From the NCBI RefSeq assembly GCF_036320965.1, contig NC_092265.1:6501001-6565000 (forward strand): a stretch of DNA of 64,000 nucleotides, in the 5' to 3' direction. The position numbers and the translations under genes were made by a program. Below are positions 1-10,849 of the stretch, piece after piece. Source of the stretch: Panulirus ornatus. Its lineage: Eukaryota > Arthropoda > Malacostraca > Decapoda > Palinuridae. Positions within the stretch are counted from its first letter, which is position 1. Each line of letters starts with the position of its first letter. The notes beneath the pieces were generated by a model. That model had not been told where the DNA came from. It worked only from the letters and a program-made list of their open reading frames with translations, and made no database searches.

Positions 1-215
1 AACTCTACCTTTAATTTGTTGGTCTTGTATGTAACTGGGCACTGGCTGTAACTTCTTGGCACTTCCTCAAAGTCTTGGCACCATCCGTAACTTCTTAGTA
101 TTGTCTATAACTTGGCTCTGCTTGTTACGTTTTGGCACTGTCTGTAATGTGGCACTACGAATAACTTCTTAGCCCTGCATGTGAGTTGGCACTGTCTATA
201 ACGTTTAGGCACTCC
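1..215. repeat. Degenerate short tandem repeat
   Basis: Variants of a roughly 20-25 base unit built on 'TTGGCACTGTCTGTAACTTC' recur about eight times with many substitutions and indels. No coding potential is seen. The array probably continues left of the window. Confidence 0.6.
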
Positions 216-459
216 GTGGGAATAGTATATACAACATTCACAGCTACAATCCTTCACAGATCAATTATGACAGCGAAGTTTACATGATTCAAGTTGAGAA
301 ATGTTGAGATGATAGAATGAAGGAAATTTTGTAGACAAAAAGTAGATACCACAGTATTGAGAAAACACGAGGATTGTATGACTTAGAATGAATGGAAGTC
401 TTTATAGCCATTAACTAACATCTGGAGAGATAGATATATAGATAGATAGATAGATAGAT

Positions 460-525
<66 letters not shown>
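460..525. repeat. (GA)n microsatellite
   Basis: A GATA-rich start runs into an uninterrupted (GA)n tract of about 64 bases. It lies about 50 bases upstream of the orphan exon at 578-822 and would fall in the intron before it. Confidence 0.95.
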
Positions 526-527
<2 letters not shown>

Positions 528-577
528 TTCTATGAAATGTTATCACTACCACTACCACGACCCTATTGGACTACCAG

Positions 578-822
578 TGTGGCAGAGTCACCGGAGGAGT
601 ATGGTCGGTACCACATGTGGCGGGTGCTGGTGCCCCAGTCCCTGTGTGAATTGTGTTACAAGCTGCACAACGACCACCTCCCCACCACACTCCATGACGC
701 CCCAGCCACCTGGTGGGCCTCCGTCAACAACCGCACCACTCGCTACCCGCTGGACCTATACCCGAGGTGGAATCTGGGACTGTTGATCTATGACCTGAAG
801 ACAGATGTGGAAGCCCTGGGAG
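578..822 (+). CDS. Orphan internal coding exon, gene not recognised
   Basis: The stretch is open, GC-richer than its surroundings and bounded by a plausible acceptor (ACTACCAG, 577) and a good donor (GGGAG|GTATG, 823). Read in the open frame it gives about 81 residues rich in Trp, Tyr, Pro and Leu, with segments such as VPQSLCELCYKLHNDHLP, WWASVNNRTTRYPLDLYPRW and NLGLLIYDLKTDVEALG. The exon would end in phase 1. I do not recognise the family. The frame runs upstream through the (GA)n tract, so the 5' boundary is less certain than the 3' one, and an acceptor a few bases further on is also possible. The next exons are not identified; the terminal exon at 10668-10742 on the same strand could belong to the same gene, but that is a guess. 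Confidence 0.5.
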
Positions 823-829
823 GTATGCT

Positions 830-1500
830 GCTGCCGCTCCTGACGGGGTGAGCAAGTGGCTTGCTCAGGTGGGTCATGACCCCTGATCCCACGACATACA
901 GCAAGATTCACTACCTTCATTCAACTTGGCTGTGAATCGTTTTCTTTCTTTTTTTTCATTTAGTAAGTCACGTTCTTTAGGAGGAAACATTATAAATGTA
1001 CTCACACGAGTATTGTGAATGTGTAATCTTACGAGTGTCTTGAATAATTACACATTGAACTGAAGTACCTCCAAAAAACAAACATTCCGAAGTGACATCA
1101 AAACACCACTGCCTCTTTGCCTTTTCATAAAGTTCAGTAATAAATGAATCAATTTTGAGATGTTCAAGTTCATCGAGAGTGTGGCAGGTTCTTCCTCATG
1201 TTTCCTGCCTAACGAGCGTGACTAACTAGACCAAATGCCTCTTGTAGTTCAGTCCGGGCTACTGTATAATGATCTACCCATCATGGTGATCTGGTAATTA
1301 ATGTCTTTCTCATCACCACTTTCGAAATACATGTTGTTAGGTATTACATGATGAACCTATCATTGAGAATTTCAGTCTTTTGTATTAACTGGCACACAAC
1401 AACAATCTCAGTTGATGTGTGTCAGTCAATGAAGGTAAATGTTGTATCATAAGATGTCTAGCATAACAAGCCAAAAGACCAAACCCACGTATTCTGAGCA
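830..1500. other. Non-coding stretch, nothing recognised
   Basis: AT-rich sequence with no splice-bounded open frame. If the 578-822 exon is real, this is its downstream intron. Confidence 0.5.
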
Positions 1501-1506
1501 ACACTA

Positions 1507-1798
1507 CAGATGATCCCCGACTTACGATGGTTCGACTTACGATTTTTTCTACTTACGATTTTTCGACTTTATGGTAATAAGATATTCAACACTTTATAAT
1601 AAAACATGTTTTGTGTCGGTTGATTTTGTCAAATATAGGCTAATGTAAGTGTTCTGAGAGCGTTTAAGGTAGGCTAAGATAAGCTATGATGTTTGGTAGG
1701 TTAGGTGTACAGGATTTAATGCATTTTCGACTTACAATATTTCTAACTAGCTATGGGTTCCCCAGAACGTAACCCCATCGTAAGTCGAGGAGCGTCTG
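1507..1798. mobile_element. Tigger-like (pogo/mariner superfamily) miniature TIR element
   Basis: A 292-base non-autonomous DNA transposon. The left end reads CAGATGATCCCCGACTTACG and the right end, on the opposite strand, reads CAGACGCTCCTCGACTTACG, so the terminal inverted repeats match at most positions. The unit is flanked by TA on both sides, the target duplication expected for this superfamily. The interior is AT-rich, contains no transposase frame, and includes phrases such as AAGATATTCAACACTTTATA and GGTAGGTTAGGTGTA. From memory, both the ends and these internal phrases closely resemble the mammalian Tigger3/Tigger4 non-autonomous elements. Superfamily assignment is strong from the ends; subfamily assignment needs alignment. 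Confidence 0.85.
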
Positions 1799-1800
1799 TA

Positions 1801-3270
1801 TATCAGTATTATGCTTTTCCACTGGATCTTCCTACCTCCTCTCTCTAACTGAATCCTACTCTTCGTCTCCCGGCCTCAGAGATCTCCATGTCCAACCCTC
1901 TCCCATGTGGAACCTTCCTCAGGGTTGGCAGGATTCAAGTATAAGATTTTAAGACTGCATCACTATGGAGACTAACCTTTCGACCTCAATATACCACCAG
2001 TAACGCTTCAAGAGCCATATGTGTTGCAACGAGGGTCTTATGTAGGGACAGCATTGTTTCCTGTATATTGCAAGTAATAAAAGCATATTTGACGGAGAAA
2101 CTAATCCATATCTTTCCGCATTTACAAAAAGATTCATGGTGGGACGGGCCGTCCATACACAATGGTCCGTGTTAGGCTATGGCATGGCAAATCTTCAACA
2201 TCATTACACTGTAATTGATATTACCTCACAAAACCTGCCCCAGACTAAGTTAGGTTAGATGTACTTAGTTGCTAACCTGTGAAGCCTTGTCTGTAATACT
2301 TATGACATCATTTTATATTATTTTGATTAACTGTAAACTCACAGTGTCCATGAACTACAAAATCCATGATCACGTTAGTTATTGTTTCAAGAATGACAAG
2401 TTTTATTACAACTCTTGTTACGTGATATGTGTGTATTGCTGAATTGAACTGTTACCGCCTAGTGACTGGTCCTTTAATCAGAACTCGCTATACGCTAAGT
2501 AAACATTTATGGTTCTAAAAAAGAGAAAGAAGTAACAACATTAGTGCAGAACTGGCAGTCCTACCTGCTTAAGGTCATTAGCCAACAGACCTCTATATCT
2601 CTTACTTAAAAGTCGCCTAAAATCTATGCTGACAGAGAAATACTTAATGTGGAATGGACAGCGAAAAAACAGGAAGGTTCATTTATTATGATACACGAAA
2701 CGGTTGGGTTAGCGAGGGGAGTGGCTGACGCCTCACCCCCCCCCCCCCCCCCTTCCTCCAAACACACGTACTTGGACCCTCAACCCACACCATGCTTCCC
2801 TGTGCCTGCCTTCCCGGGCCCACCCTATAGCAAAACATGGTATCCACTTTGCGCTCTATACTTGCCTCCACCTACCCTTAAATACGTACTCTTCACCCAT
2901 ACTGTCATCTAAATGTTTTGTCTGAGTGTATGTAGACAAATAAAGATTACAAAGCTAAATGCAACTTCATAAATAAATACATCTTTTTTAATACAAAATT
3001 TGATTACTCATGCACAAGATATTGTATCATGTTGATCATGGGTGTGCTTCCTCATTGTTACAGGAGAAAATGAATGTTATTGTGGTTAGAACGTTCTTCT
3101 TATATCAAATGTTCTCCTTAATTTCGTTAATTGAATGTTGAACAATAGACAGTCAGTTACGACACGTTTGACTGACTCTATGTAATTGCAGCTTATACAG
3201 TGTGGGAGGAAAGCTTTGTCAATATAAAGTTTATAATGATGGCTAACAGTCTTACACAGGCTAACCCCAC
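1801..3270. other. Non-coding stretch with a poly-C tract
   Basis: Mostly AT-rich with no supported exon. A run of about 17 C lies near 2734-2752 inside a pyrimidine- and proline-like low-complexity patch (2720-2830) that generates spurious frames on both strands. Confidence 0.5.
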
Positions 3271-3281
3271 TTTCTCTCTAC

Positions 3282-3575
3282 CGAGACGGTACCCAGTTGG
3301 CCAGTCTGAGATTGTAAGGATGGTACACAGTTGGCCAGTCTGAGATTGTCAGGGCGGTATACAATTGGCTAGTCTGAGACTTGTTAGAACGGTACACAGC
3401 TGGACAGTCTGAGACTGTCAGAACGGTACAGAGGTAACTAGTCTTAAACTTATCAGGACGGTACCCTGTTGGCCAGTCTGAGATTGTCAGGACGGTACAC
3501 ATTTGGCCAGACTGAGACCGTCAGGAGGGTACTCAGTTCGCCAGTCTGAGAGTTTCAGCACGGTACACAGTTGGC
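3282..3575. repeat. Minisatellite, about 34-bp unit, roughly 8-9 copies
   Basis: The unit is recognisable by GGTACACAGTTGGCCAGTCT followed by GAGATTGTCAGGAC. Copies differ by scattered substitutions, which suggests an old array. It has no stable reading frame, because 34 is not a multiple of three, so the short open frames here are artefacts. Confidence 0.9.
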
Positions 3576-3769
3576 CAGGTTTGGCCGGTACCCTGCCCCT
3601 CCGGAGTCTCGTTACTATGGCCTGCAGGTGCCCATGTAACATGACAATTGGTATCATAGGGCCCAACATGGACCAGGGTTGACCATTGGCCCTGCTATCA
3701 GGTAGAACTGAAGATATGATGAATATTCTTCATATTCATCCATAATGTTAACCTATTTGTACGACTGAT

Positions 3770-4010
3770 TGATATGAATCATATTACAAATATCTTAACA
3801 ATATCTACAACTAGGACACCTATCACTATGATATTCGCTGCCACTCTACCGTGTTCAGTAACACTTTCCATTATGTTCACTGTCACTCACCGACATGATC
3901 ATTATCACTCTATTGTGTTCATCATTCATCATGTTCATCATCACTCATCATCATGTTCCACCATCCTTTCGTCACCACCATGTTTACTACCGCTCACCAT
4001 CATGTTCATT
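3770..4010. repeat. Low-complexity CAT/CATCA-rich stretch
   Basis: Irregular repetition of ATCATGTTCATCA- and CACTCA-like words gives His/Ser-rich spurious frames. No clean unit length is seen. Confidence 0.6.
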
Positions 4011-4059
4011 ATAACCCAGTGCCAAGATATCTTTCTGCCAAAATCCACAAACAACGGCT

Positions 4060-6500
4060 GAAAAATGGCCAAGTAAAGAAAAAAATAATAATTTTGGTGA
4101 ACTATGACCTTCCCTCCCCCAACCTCTTCCCAACAAATTGCCGAAAATCGTCAAATCACAAATTTCATAAACACATTTTTGTGAGGCATGTTGAAAAAGA
4201 GAATTTATGTGTCGGGTTTTATGTACATCGGCTGAGATATGACCAATTAAATGACCAAGTAACTTTATGTTAAAGTGTAGAGGTAACAGGATACATCTGT
4301 GAGTTTACAGTTCACTGAGGGAAGAATGTTAATCCTTCTTGGACAAACAATGAGGAGGATTTTACAAAGTCACATCTTACGTTAGCGTTGCCGTTAACAC
4401 AAGATAGTTTAAAAACAAAAATAATGACCACGTTCAATTTGATTTTGAAGAATTCATGTGCATAAGAACTTCCTCAGTATCACCTATTTAAGTTGCCATC
4501 TCTGCTCACCTCAAAGTGAAGGAAGGAAAACAGTAAAAGAAGGAAGGAAAATACTAAGTGAAGGATCACTTAGTATATATTCTCATCCATAAAACCTGAT
4601 GTTATTATTGATTCTGCTATGATTAAAAGATACGGTTTTCACATATCGAGTTTAAACATCAAGTCCCTGACCTGAACCAAATAATACTCCATATAGTGTT
4701 TTTGTCTGGAATATTGTAAACATACGTAAAATTTCTGCTGCCGTATACTCCACTGGTCTTACCAACACGCACATCATTTACTACCACCTCGCATGTCGTA
4801 ACCTTACTGCAGTGTCCTGGCCTCCACCAGCTTCACCTTGACCATCAGCCCGCCACACCTCAGCCAGCCTAACCCACCTGCAGCTTACCAGCAGACAGCC
4901 TTCCCCTCTCGCGCCTACACCACCCATCGCCAGGCAGCGCGAGCAGCACCGGCGACGGCACCTGCAGTCCTGCACTCAGTTCTTCCGCAACCGCTCGACT
5001 GTCAACATTGCTCGCAGTCACCGTCACCGGAATTAACCATTGTCTCGTTGGTTCCACGGAACTGAACCATACTTCTCTACACCCAAGTATGGATAATGAC
5101 ATTTGAAGTGTTTTGATATCGTCAAAAGCCATTTGAATACCTTTGACTGAAGCTGAGTTTATAACGAAATCTAGTGTTGGGAAGTTATAAACCATTCTGA
5201 GAGTGAGGGTGTTTAAGGAAATGCCCCTCAGTTAAGGAGTCGTGCTGTGTTGTATGCTCAAGATATCGGCAAGATTTCCTCTCCCTTCCTTGATCGTGGT
5301 TAACAACTGCTGGCTGCTTGAGGGTAAGTAATAACACATGATTCTGTGATAAACGTAGGAATTTATATACTGTTAGATAAATAGTAGAAGTATATACGTG
5401 GGGTGGACAGTGAGTGAGTGAATGGACAGTGCTCAGTGATCTTTTTTTTTTTTTTTGCCGGTATCTGGAGAGTCGCGGGCAAAGCCCTCGCTGAGGTACG
5501 TATGCATTGAACTCGATATCCAGGTGTGGATAGGGTTCCTTTCTGATTCGTAGGCTGCCTTTCGAACTCTGGCTGTATCTGTGAGGGCAGTGAGAGTTGA
5601 GACTGACTTGGATCATTGGTAGTGTTGCCTCATTATGTGCACCTGTCAGGCGTGTAAGGTCTGTCTGGTTGGCGAGTCAGTTACCACACATTCAAACAGG
5701 TTAGCACTGACTAGTGCCTCTTGTGACCGGTCATCTTACTTCTAAAGGTCAAATGAGACAAAACTAGATCCGAGCTATGAATTACTGAAAGTGTGTCAAT
5801 CATAGCCAAAAAAAACCAGTAAAGAATTGATACGTAAGTATTCAGAAGTTGATAAATTGATAAAGAGGAGTTTTAGTTATGAAAAAAAAAAAGAATTGGG
5901 AGTGAACAGCTTACTGTCAGTAAACTAGTGACGAAAAGCAAACACATTAAATCACACGTATGGTTAAGTTTGATTCCGCCGGGTGGGAGCTACGCTGCCT
6001 TCCGGGCACACGAGCGCCAACAAAAACATATATAATCGCGTTCTTTGACCTTTCTAACCCATGCAAGCGAAATGGCCAGCTTGACCAGGAATACGTAAAT
6101 CAAGAATAATGTAAAATCGATAAATGCATACCGATGATAATTATTTGTGATTTTTACAAGGATGTGGCAAAAAACACATTTCTTTTTATGTGAATAAAGT
6201 TACTGTAAAATTTGGATAAAGATATGACAAGAACATAATCATTGTCTCGTCTGTTCTAACCAGGAGGGAAAAAAATCCGTTTTGCGCAACATTATAGGCA
6301 GATGTTTTACGTAGGGATTCCTGGATGATGCTGTGATGTTATTCAGGTGATGAATGAATTCGTCATTCAGTCTTACCGGGAGTACCTGTTCAGCAAAGTC
6401 TGGGATTATATATTTGGTATCTCGACAGTTGCAGCCTGTGGACACTACAGGCTATTCTTTTTAAATAAGTGAAACTTAACGGTTCTAGTATATTTCCCCA
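4060..6500. other. No supported gene; GC-richer island at 4790-5060
   Basis: The only distinctive part is 4790-5060, which is open in two directions and GC-rich. On the - strand a segment between an acceptor-like CTGCAG and the donor-like CTGCTG|GTAAGC could be an exon, but neither strand gives a convincing protein. It could be a CpG-type promoter patch, an exon or chance composition. The rest is AT-rich. Confidence 0.35.
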
Positions 6501-6503
6501 TAT

Positions 6504-6884
6504 AGGAAAGGATCACAATTTTGCGCGTGATCAAGATATTCCTATGAGTCCACGGGGAAAATGAAACACTATAAGTTCCCAAGTGCACTTTCGTGTAATA
6601 ATCACATCATCAGGGGAGACACAAGAGAGAAATATAAGTCAGTTGATATACATCGAAGAGACGAAGCTAGGACGCCATTTGGTAAACATGGACAATCGCA
6701 TGTTTACCAAATGGCGTCCTAGCTACGTCTCTTCGTTGTATATCAAGTGACTTATATTTCTCTCTTCTGTCTCCCCTGATGATGTGATCATTACACGAAA
6801 GTGCACTTGGGAACTTATCGTGTTTCATTTTCCGCGTGGACTCGAGGAGTATACTTGATCGCGCGCAAAATCGTGATCCTTTCC
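6504..6884. mobile_element. Foldback element with 186-bp arms and an 8-bp loop
   Basis: Left arm 6504-6689 and right arm 6699-6884 are near-perfect reverse complements separated by GACAATCG. Both arms contain, in opposite orientations, the box ATGAGTCCACGGGGAAAATG (altered to GCGTGGACTC in the right arm), then AAGTTCCCAAGTGCACTTTC, CATCATCAGGGGAGAC and, at the apex, CGCCATTTGGTAAACATG. The right end abuts a (TA)n tract. Isolated arms of the same family occur at 45210, 58117, 60669 and 62035. There is no coding capacity, so any mobility would be non-autonomous. Confidence 0.9.
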
Positions 6885-6911
6885 AATATATATATATATA
6901 TATATATATAA
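6885..6911. repeat. (TA)n tract at the right end of the foldback
   Basis: A short uninterrupted TA run directly abutting the foldback arm. Confidence 0.9.
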
Positions 6912-9480
6912 AAATGAAAGGAAGGTTTTGAACGAAGTTTCATACTGGAGTCACATGGTTGTTGCATGGGCGCTTTATTGGTAGAGAGGGGTTTCTCTTG
7001 TTTTTTTCAAGATATCTTTTTATGATATAACTTTTGTGTGCAGTAGGAATTGTAAAATGTAACTCATTTTCCTTCCATTATGTGCACTTAACTTACACGT
7101 TATGACATCCGGTTGAATAACCGGTCAGTCAGCATTCGATAAGTTTAAGGCTCTGGGTGATGCCAATGAGGCATGGGCTTTTTGCGAAGCCGACAAGGTA
7201 GAAACTCTGACGTACAGTTTCCTCGTTTCAGTAACGGCAACGAGAATAAACGGTGATCCTGTTTAACTGTGATGTAAGAGATAAATGTGACGGTGCCATT
7301 TACCGTACGTTGCATGTGTATATACTTCACTATCTTTTTTTTAAGGGGAACTCAGCAAGCCACGCAAAGGTATAGGTCAGTTTGTCAGTTACAATGCCAT
7401 TCAAAGGGCGCAGTCATGTGTATCTCCTCTGATTCATCAGATCATCAATAAAAAGATGAAACTAAGTAACGGAATGATTCAGTCCAATTTTTTCTTTTTT
7501 CCATCCTTGTTCAGTCTCCTCTCTAATGGCAGTTGGAGTGAAATCTTGTACGGCCTTAACACACTTGTAGCAATCTGTTTTTTTTGTGTGTGTGGGCTTT
7601 ATTATATCAGCAGGACGCTTTAGTGATGCAGGTAGGGAGAATTACAAAATAGTTTTGAATGGAGATGGTGGGAAGCGGTGTGCTGGGAAAGGCGCTTTTC
7701 ACACGTAATTTGAAAGATCAGAAGTTGTTGATTTGTCTCGCTTCCATCGATATGAGAGCCACATACAACGGAAAGTATCAAACGTTTACATAGCAACAAA
7801 AATAAGGGCAGCTTACCGAATACCCATAACGGTCATGTTCAGTTTATTGTAGAATAGGCTTGGAACTAAGCAACCAACACTTCTGTTCGTTAAAGAATGA
7901 GTTAGCTAGAATGTTATTTCTTACGTTTTGTATTTTATAGTCATATAAATGCATCTTATATACGGCTGCGTCATAATGTGTAGGAAAAACCCAGTAAGCT
8001 TAAGCGCCTTGCAACCCCATGATGGGTCCTCGAAGCAAGAACACCCGTTATGTGGTCAGCGTGGCTCGCCTTCAGACCTCCTGTCAGAGGATAGGCTGGC
8101 TGATTCAGCAGCGGCTGAGGCAGGCCTGTTTTACAACATCGTGTTTATAGTTGACCAATAGATACGTTGGTTACCACGTTCAGCCGTCCAGTAATTCCAG
8201 CTCACAGCAGTGTACGGTCCTGGGTTAAAGTCAGCGTTGTTCAAATTTAGCCAAACTACTGAGAACAAGCGTCATCATCGACACCCCCTTGTTGAATGAG
8301 CCAGCATATGGCTTTTGATAGTAATGTATTCTTATATCACCCTAAAGATTTTGGTTCTTGACTCCAAAAGATCTACAGATTTCATAAATCAAAACAAGGC
8401 TCCACCAAATTTAGACAAAATGAGAGCAGTGAGTAGGATGTGGCGGGAATATATGACCATTATGTCATCTCCGGAGAATCTTCTTTACAGATTCCTCCTC
8501 CTCCTCCTCCCTCCGTCTCCTTTCCCTTTCTTCAGCCTCCCTCCCCTCCCACATGTCCACCCCCTCCTTCCCCCTGCCGCCTGGGCGAGGACTAACGGTT
8601 GGGATATCCAGAATTTCAGGTTTTCAGGGTCAGCCAGCCGACTGGCTAGTAGGGTGGGCCACGGCAGACGGGGAGAACTTTCATTTTCAAGAGGAGAGGA
8701 GGGAGTAGAGAGGGATTGAGAAGAGGAGAGATAGATGGAGAGTAATGATGGGGTGTTGGGAACTGATGGACGAGGTAAAAAAAGAAAAAGTACACTATTG
8801 AATGTAAAGAAAGACAGCAAGAAAGAATAGAGGATGAAGGAAAGGTACTGGAAGTTAGACATGATGATAGGGAAAGAGAATTGCAGATTTTTAGGTAGTT
8901 TTGCCGGAAGGCAGAATAGGAGAAAGAATGGTAAGAAAAAGAATTAGACAAAGCGAGTGAGGGCGGTCATCACAACTGAGAGAAGTTCAGAGATCACAGG
9001 TGTAGGGGGGGAACAAAGCATGGATGACTAACATGAATAATAAGGTCAGAGAGGAAGGTCAAGCGAGAGAAAGAAAATCTCAGTAAAGATCCAAGGGTCC
9101 AACCCGCTCAGTGACGTAATGTTGATAGTACAGTGATCTCATTACACACTGCAGACGGTGAACGGCACCGTCAGCTTCTATCATGCCAGCTGTGGAGAAA
9201 GTATAACTGCGTACAGTATTTGTGTCATGCGTCCCCTTCGGCTCCAGTCTATGAAGGTGTGTTGGGGGAGGGGAGGGGGGTATGATTACGACTGGGGAGT
9301 GCTGGAGAACTTTGTCTCGAGGCCTCGTCTGTGTTGAGGCGGGCGGGCGGGGCAGGGGCTTGAGTTTCCTGCTGCAGGAATAAAACGCCCTTCGGCAAGT
9401 CCTTTGATGAATGCACATCCCTCACACCTACAGCACGATACGTCATATGTAAACTACTGATAACATCCACACTCTTTACC
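6912..9480. other. No supported gene; purine/pyrimidine-skewed patches
   Basis: Contains a pyrimidine-rich stretch (8485-8580), then a purine-rich stretch (8690-8950), which produce low-complexity frames on both strands. The segment 7975-8135 is GC-richer but has no convincing splice-bounded frame. Confidence 0.4.
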
Positions 9481-9517
9481 ATGAAAGAGTCAACATGACA
9501 AACGTCGACATGATAGC

Positions 9518-9633
9518 GTCCACGGTGCCGAAGACCACCGTCCACGGTACTGAAGACCACCGTCCACGGTACCGAAGACCACCGTCCACGGTACCGAAGA
9601 CTACCGTACACGGTACCGAAGACCACCGTCCAC
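9518..9633. repeat. 22-bp minisatellite, about five copies
   Basis: Tandem copies of GTCCACGGTACCGAAGACCA plus CC, 22 bases each, with one or two differences between copies, so the array looks young. A 22-base period rotates all three frames, which explains the repetitive translations on both strands. Confidence 0.95.
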
Positions 9634-9639
9634 ACAGGA

Positions 9640-10660
9640 CAAGTGTGACGGGCTGTGGTTCTATCGTGGTCAGATCCTTCCCACGAGCCCTCCCATCCTT
9701 TCCATTCACCTGACCCCGTCCATTTCTTCAGAACCTTTCCCCTCCTCTTCCTCCTCCCCCTCACTACCTCTCCCTTCCCCCATGACCAACTAAGGAAAGG
9801 CCATAACACAAAGGAACATAAAAGTCACGGAGTTATAAGCAAGGAATCAGCTCCGTGACCGTTAATGATGAATCGGGTCAAGTAAAACGGAGGAAGATAT
9901 TCACGTAACTAACATCAGTTTAAGGTTACATGCAGGCGGTTTTAGAGGGAGTTTACATGGGGCGTAAGAGGACACCTTAAGACAGGAAGGAGATGCTGTA
10001 CGGACACACAACAACCATAGGAATTAGGATACACGGTGAGGTTTACGAGTACAACTAACGTATCAAGAGTCACAACACACTGGCCTTGCCAACTCTATTC
10101 AGCCATCACTTTGCACATCTTATGTTAGTCTGAGTAGAAATCAAAGCCCCTTCACCACCGTCAATTCCTGTTGCAGTTCTGCACCACAACCTCATCGAAC
10201 TCATCCGAGCTCATGTTGACCGATACGACAACTCCAGACAGAAAGTAGCAGCGTCATCTAACTCGGTAAAGTCTTTATTGCGTGCCCTTCCTGCAAGACG
10301 AGTAATTTTCGCCAAGTGATTAAAGCAAATTCGCCATTTTCATAAGAGCTAACCTAAAACTGTCATTACCAATTCGCATCGTGATTTCAGCGTGTAAGTG
10401 TCATTTATCATACGGTTTATATCTTATGATGTTTAACAAACGACTGATCATGCTCGTCATGCTACAGGATATCTTGGGTAAAATGCTGGTGAGAACTGAG
10501 CAACTGTGGGAACAAAAGGAAATTTTAGAGAGCCAAGTGATGGTCTTGTTAGGTTACCACCATCAATCACCAGCTCCTTTCCTTCTCCCTTCGTTATTCC
10601 GAGGCTTCTCAGCCGAAAAGCCACCTTCCCACCATTCCCAAGCTAATGGATCCCTTACCT
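9640..10660. other. Probable intron or intergenic DNA with a weak exon candidate
   Basis: Between the minisatellite and the terminal exon nothing is firmly recognisable. At 10468 an acceptor (GCTACAG) opens a short frame DILGKML that meets a strong donor-like CTG|GTGAGAAC; it could be a 21-base microexon. The alternative longer reading ends at a weak GTTACC donor. Confidence 0.3.
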
Positions 10661-10667
10661 CTTATAG

Positions 10668-10742
10668 GAGGAGGGGGATGAACTGTATGGAAAGTACTGC
10701 GCCTTCATTAAGAAGAACCCGCATAACAATCATTCTAAATAA
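10668..10742 (+). CDS. Terminal coding exon of an unrecognised gene
   Basis: A good acceptor, ACCTCTTATAG, precedes a frame of 24 codons ending in TAA. It reads EEGDELYGKYCAFI then KKNPHNNHSK, a soluble-looking, charge-balanced C-terminus unlike the surrounding noise. It would begin in phase 0. The donor gene's other exons are not secured; the orphan exon at 578-822 lies on the same strand about 10 kb upstream. No AATAAA signal is seen close by. Function unknown. Confidence 0.5.
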   Translation, partial: EEGDELYGKYCAFIKKNPHNNHSK

Positions 10743-10849
10743 CCTGTAATGTACTTGTAAAAATTTAGTTATAACTTCGCTGTTATTAGTCAACCCGCGG
10801 CGGGTTTTTTTAAGTAATTATTAACGTTATTACAATTATTTATATCTAT

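Noticed and set aside
4790..5060. GC-rich block considered as an exon on either strand
   Set aside because: Both strands offer plausible splice words, but neither protein looks conserved; kept only as a composition note.
6740..6830. Possible hammerhead ribozyme: CTGATGA ... CACGAAA on the - sense arms, and ATGAGTCCACGGGGA...GAAAC on the + sense
   Set aside because: The - version has a mismatched closing pair in stem II and no U-H cleavage site after a paired stem III; the + version lacks the G of the CUGAUGA core. The words are suggestive, but the catalytic core is not complete in any copy here.
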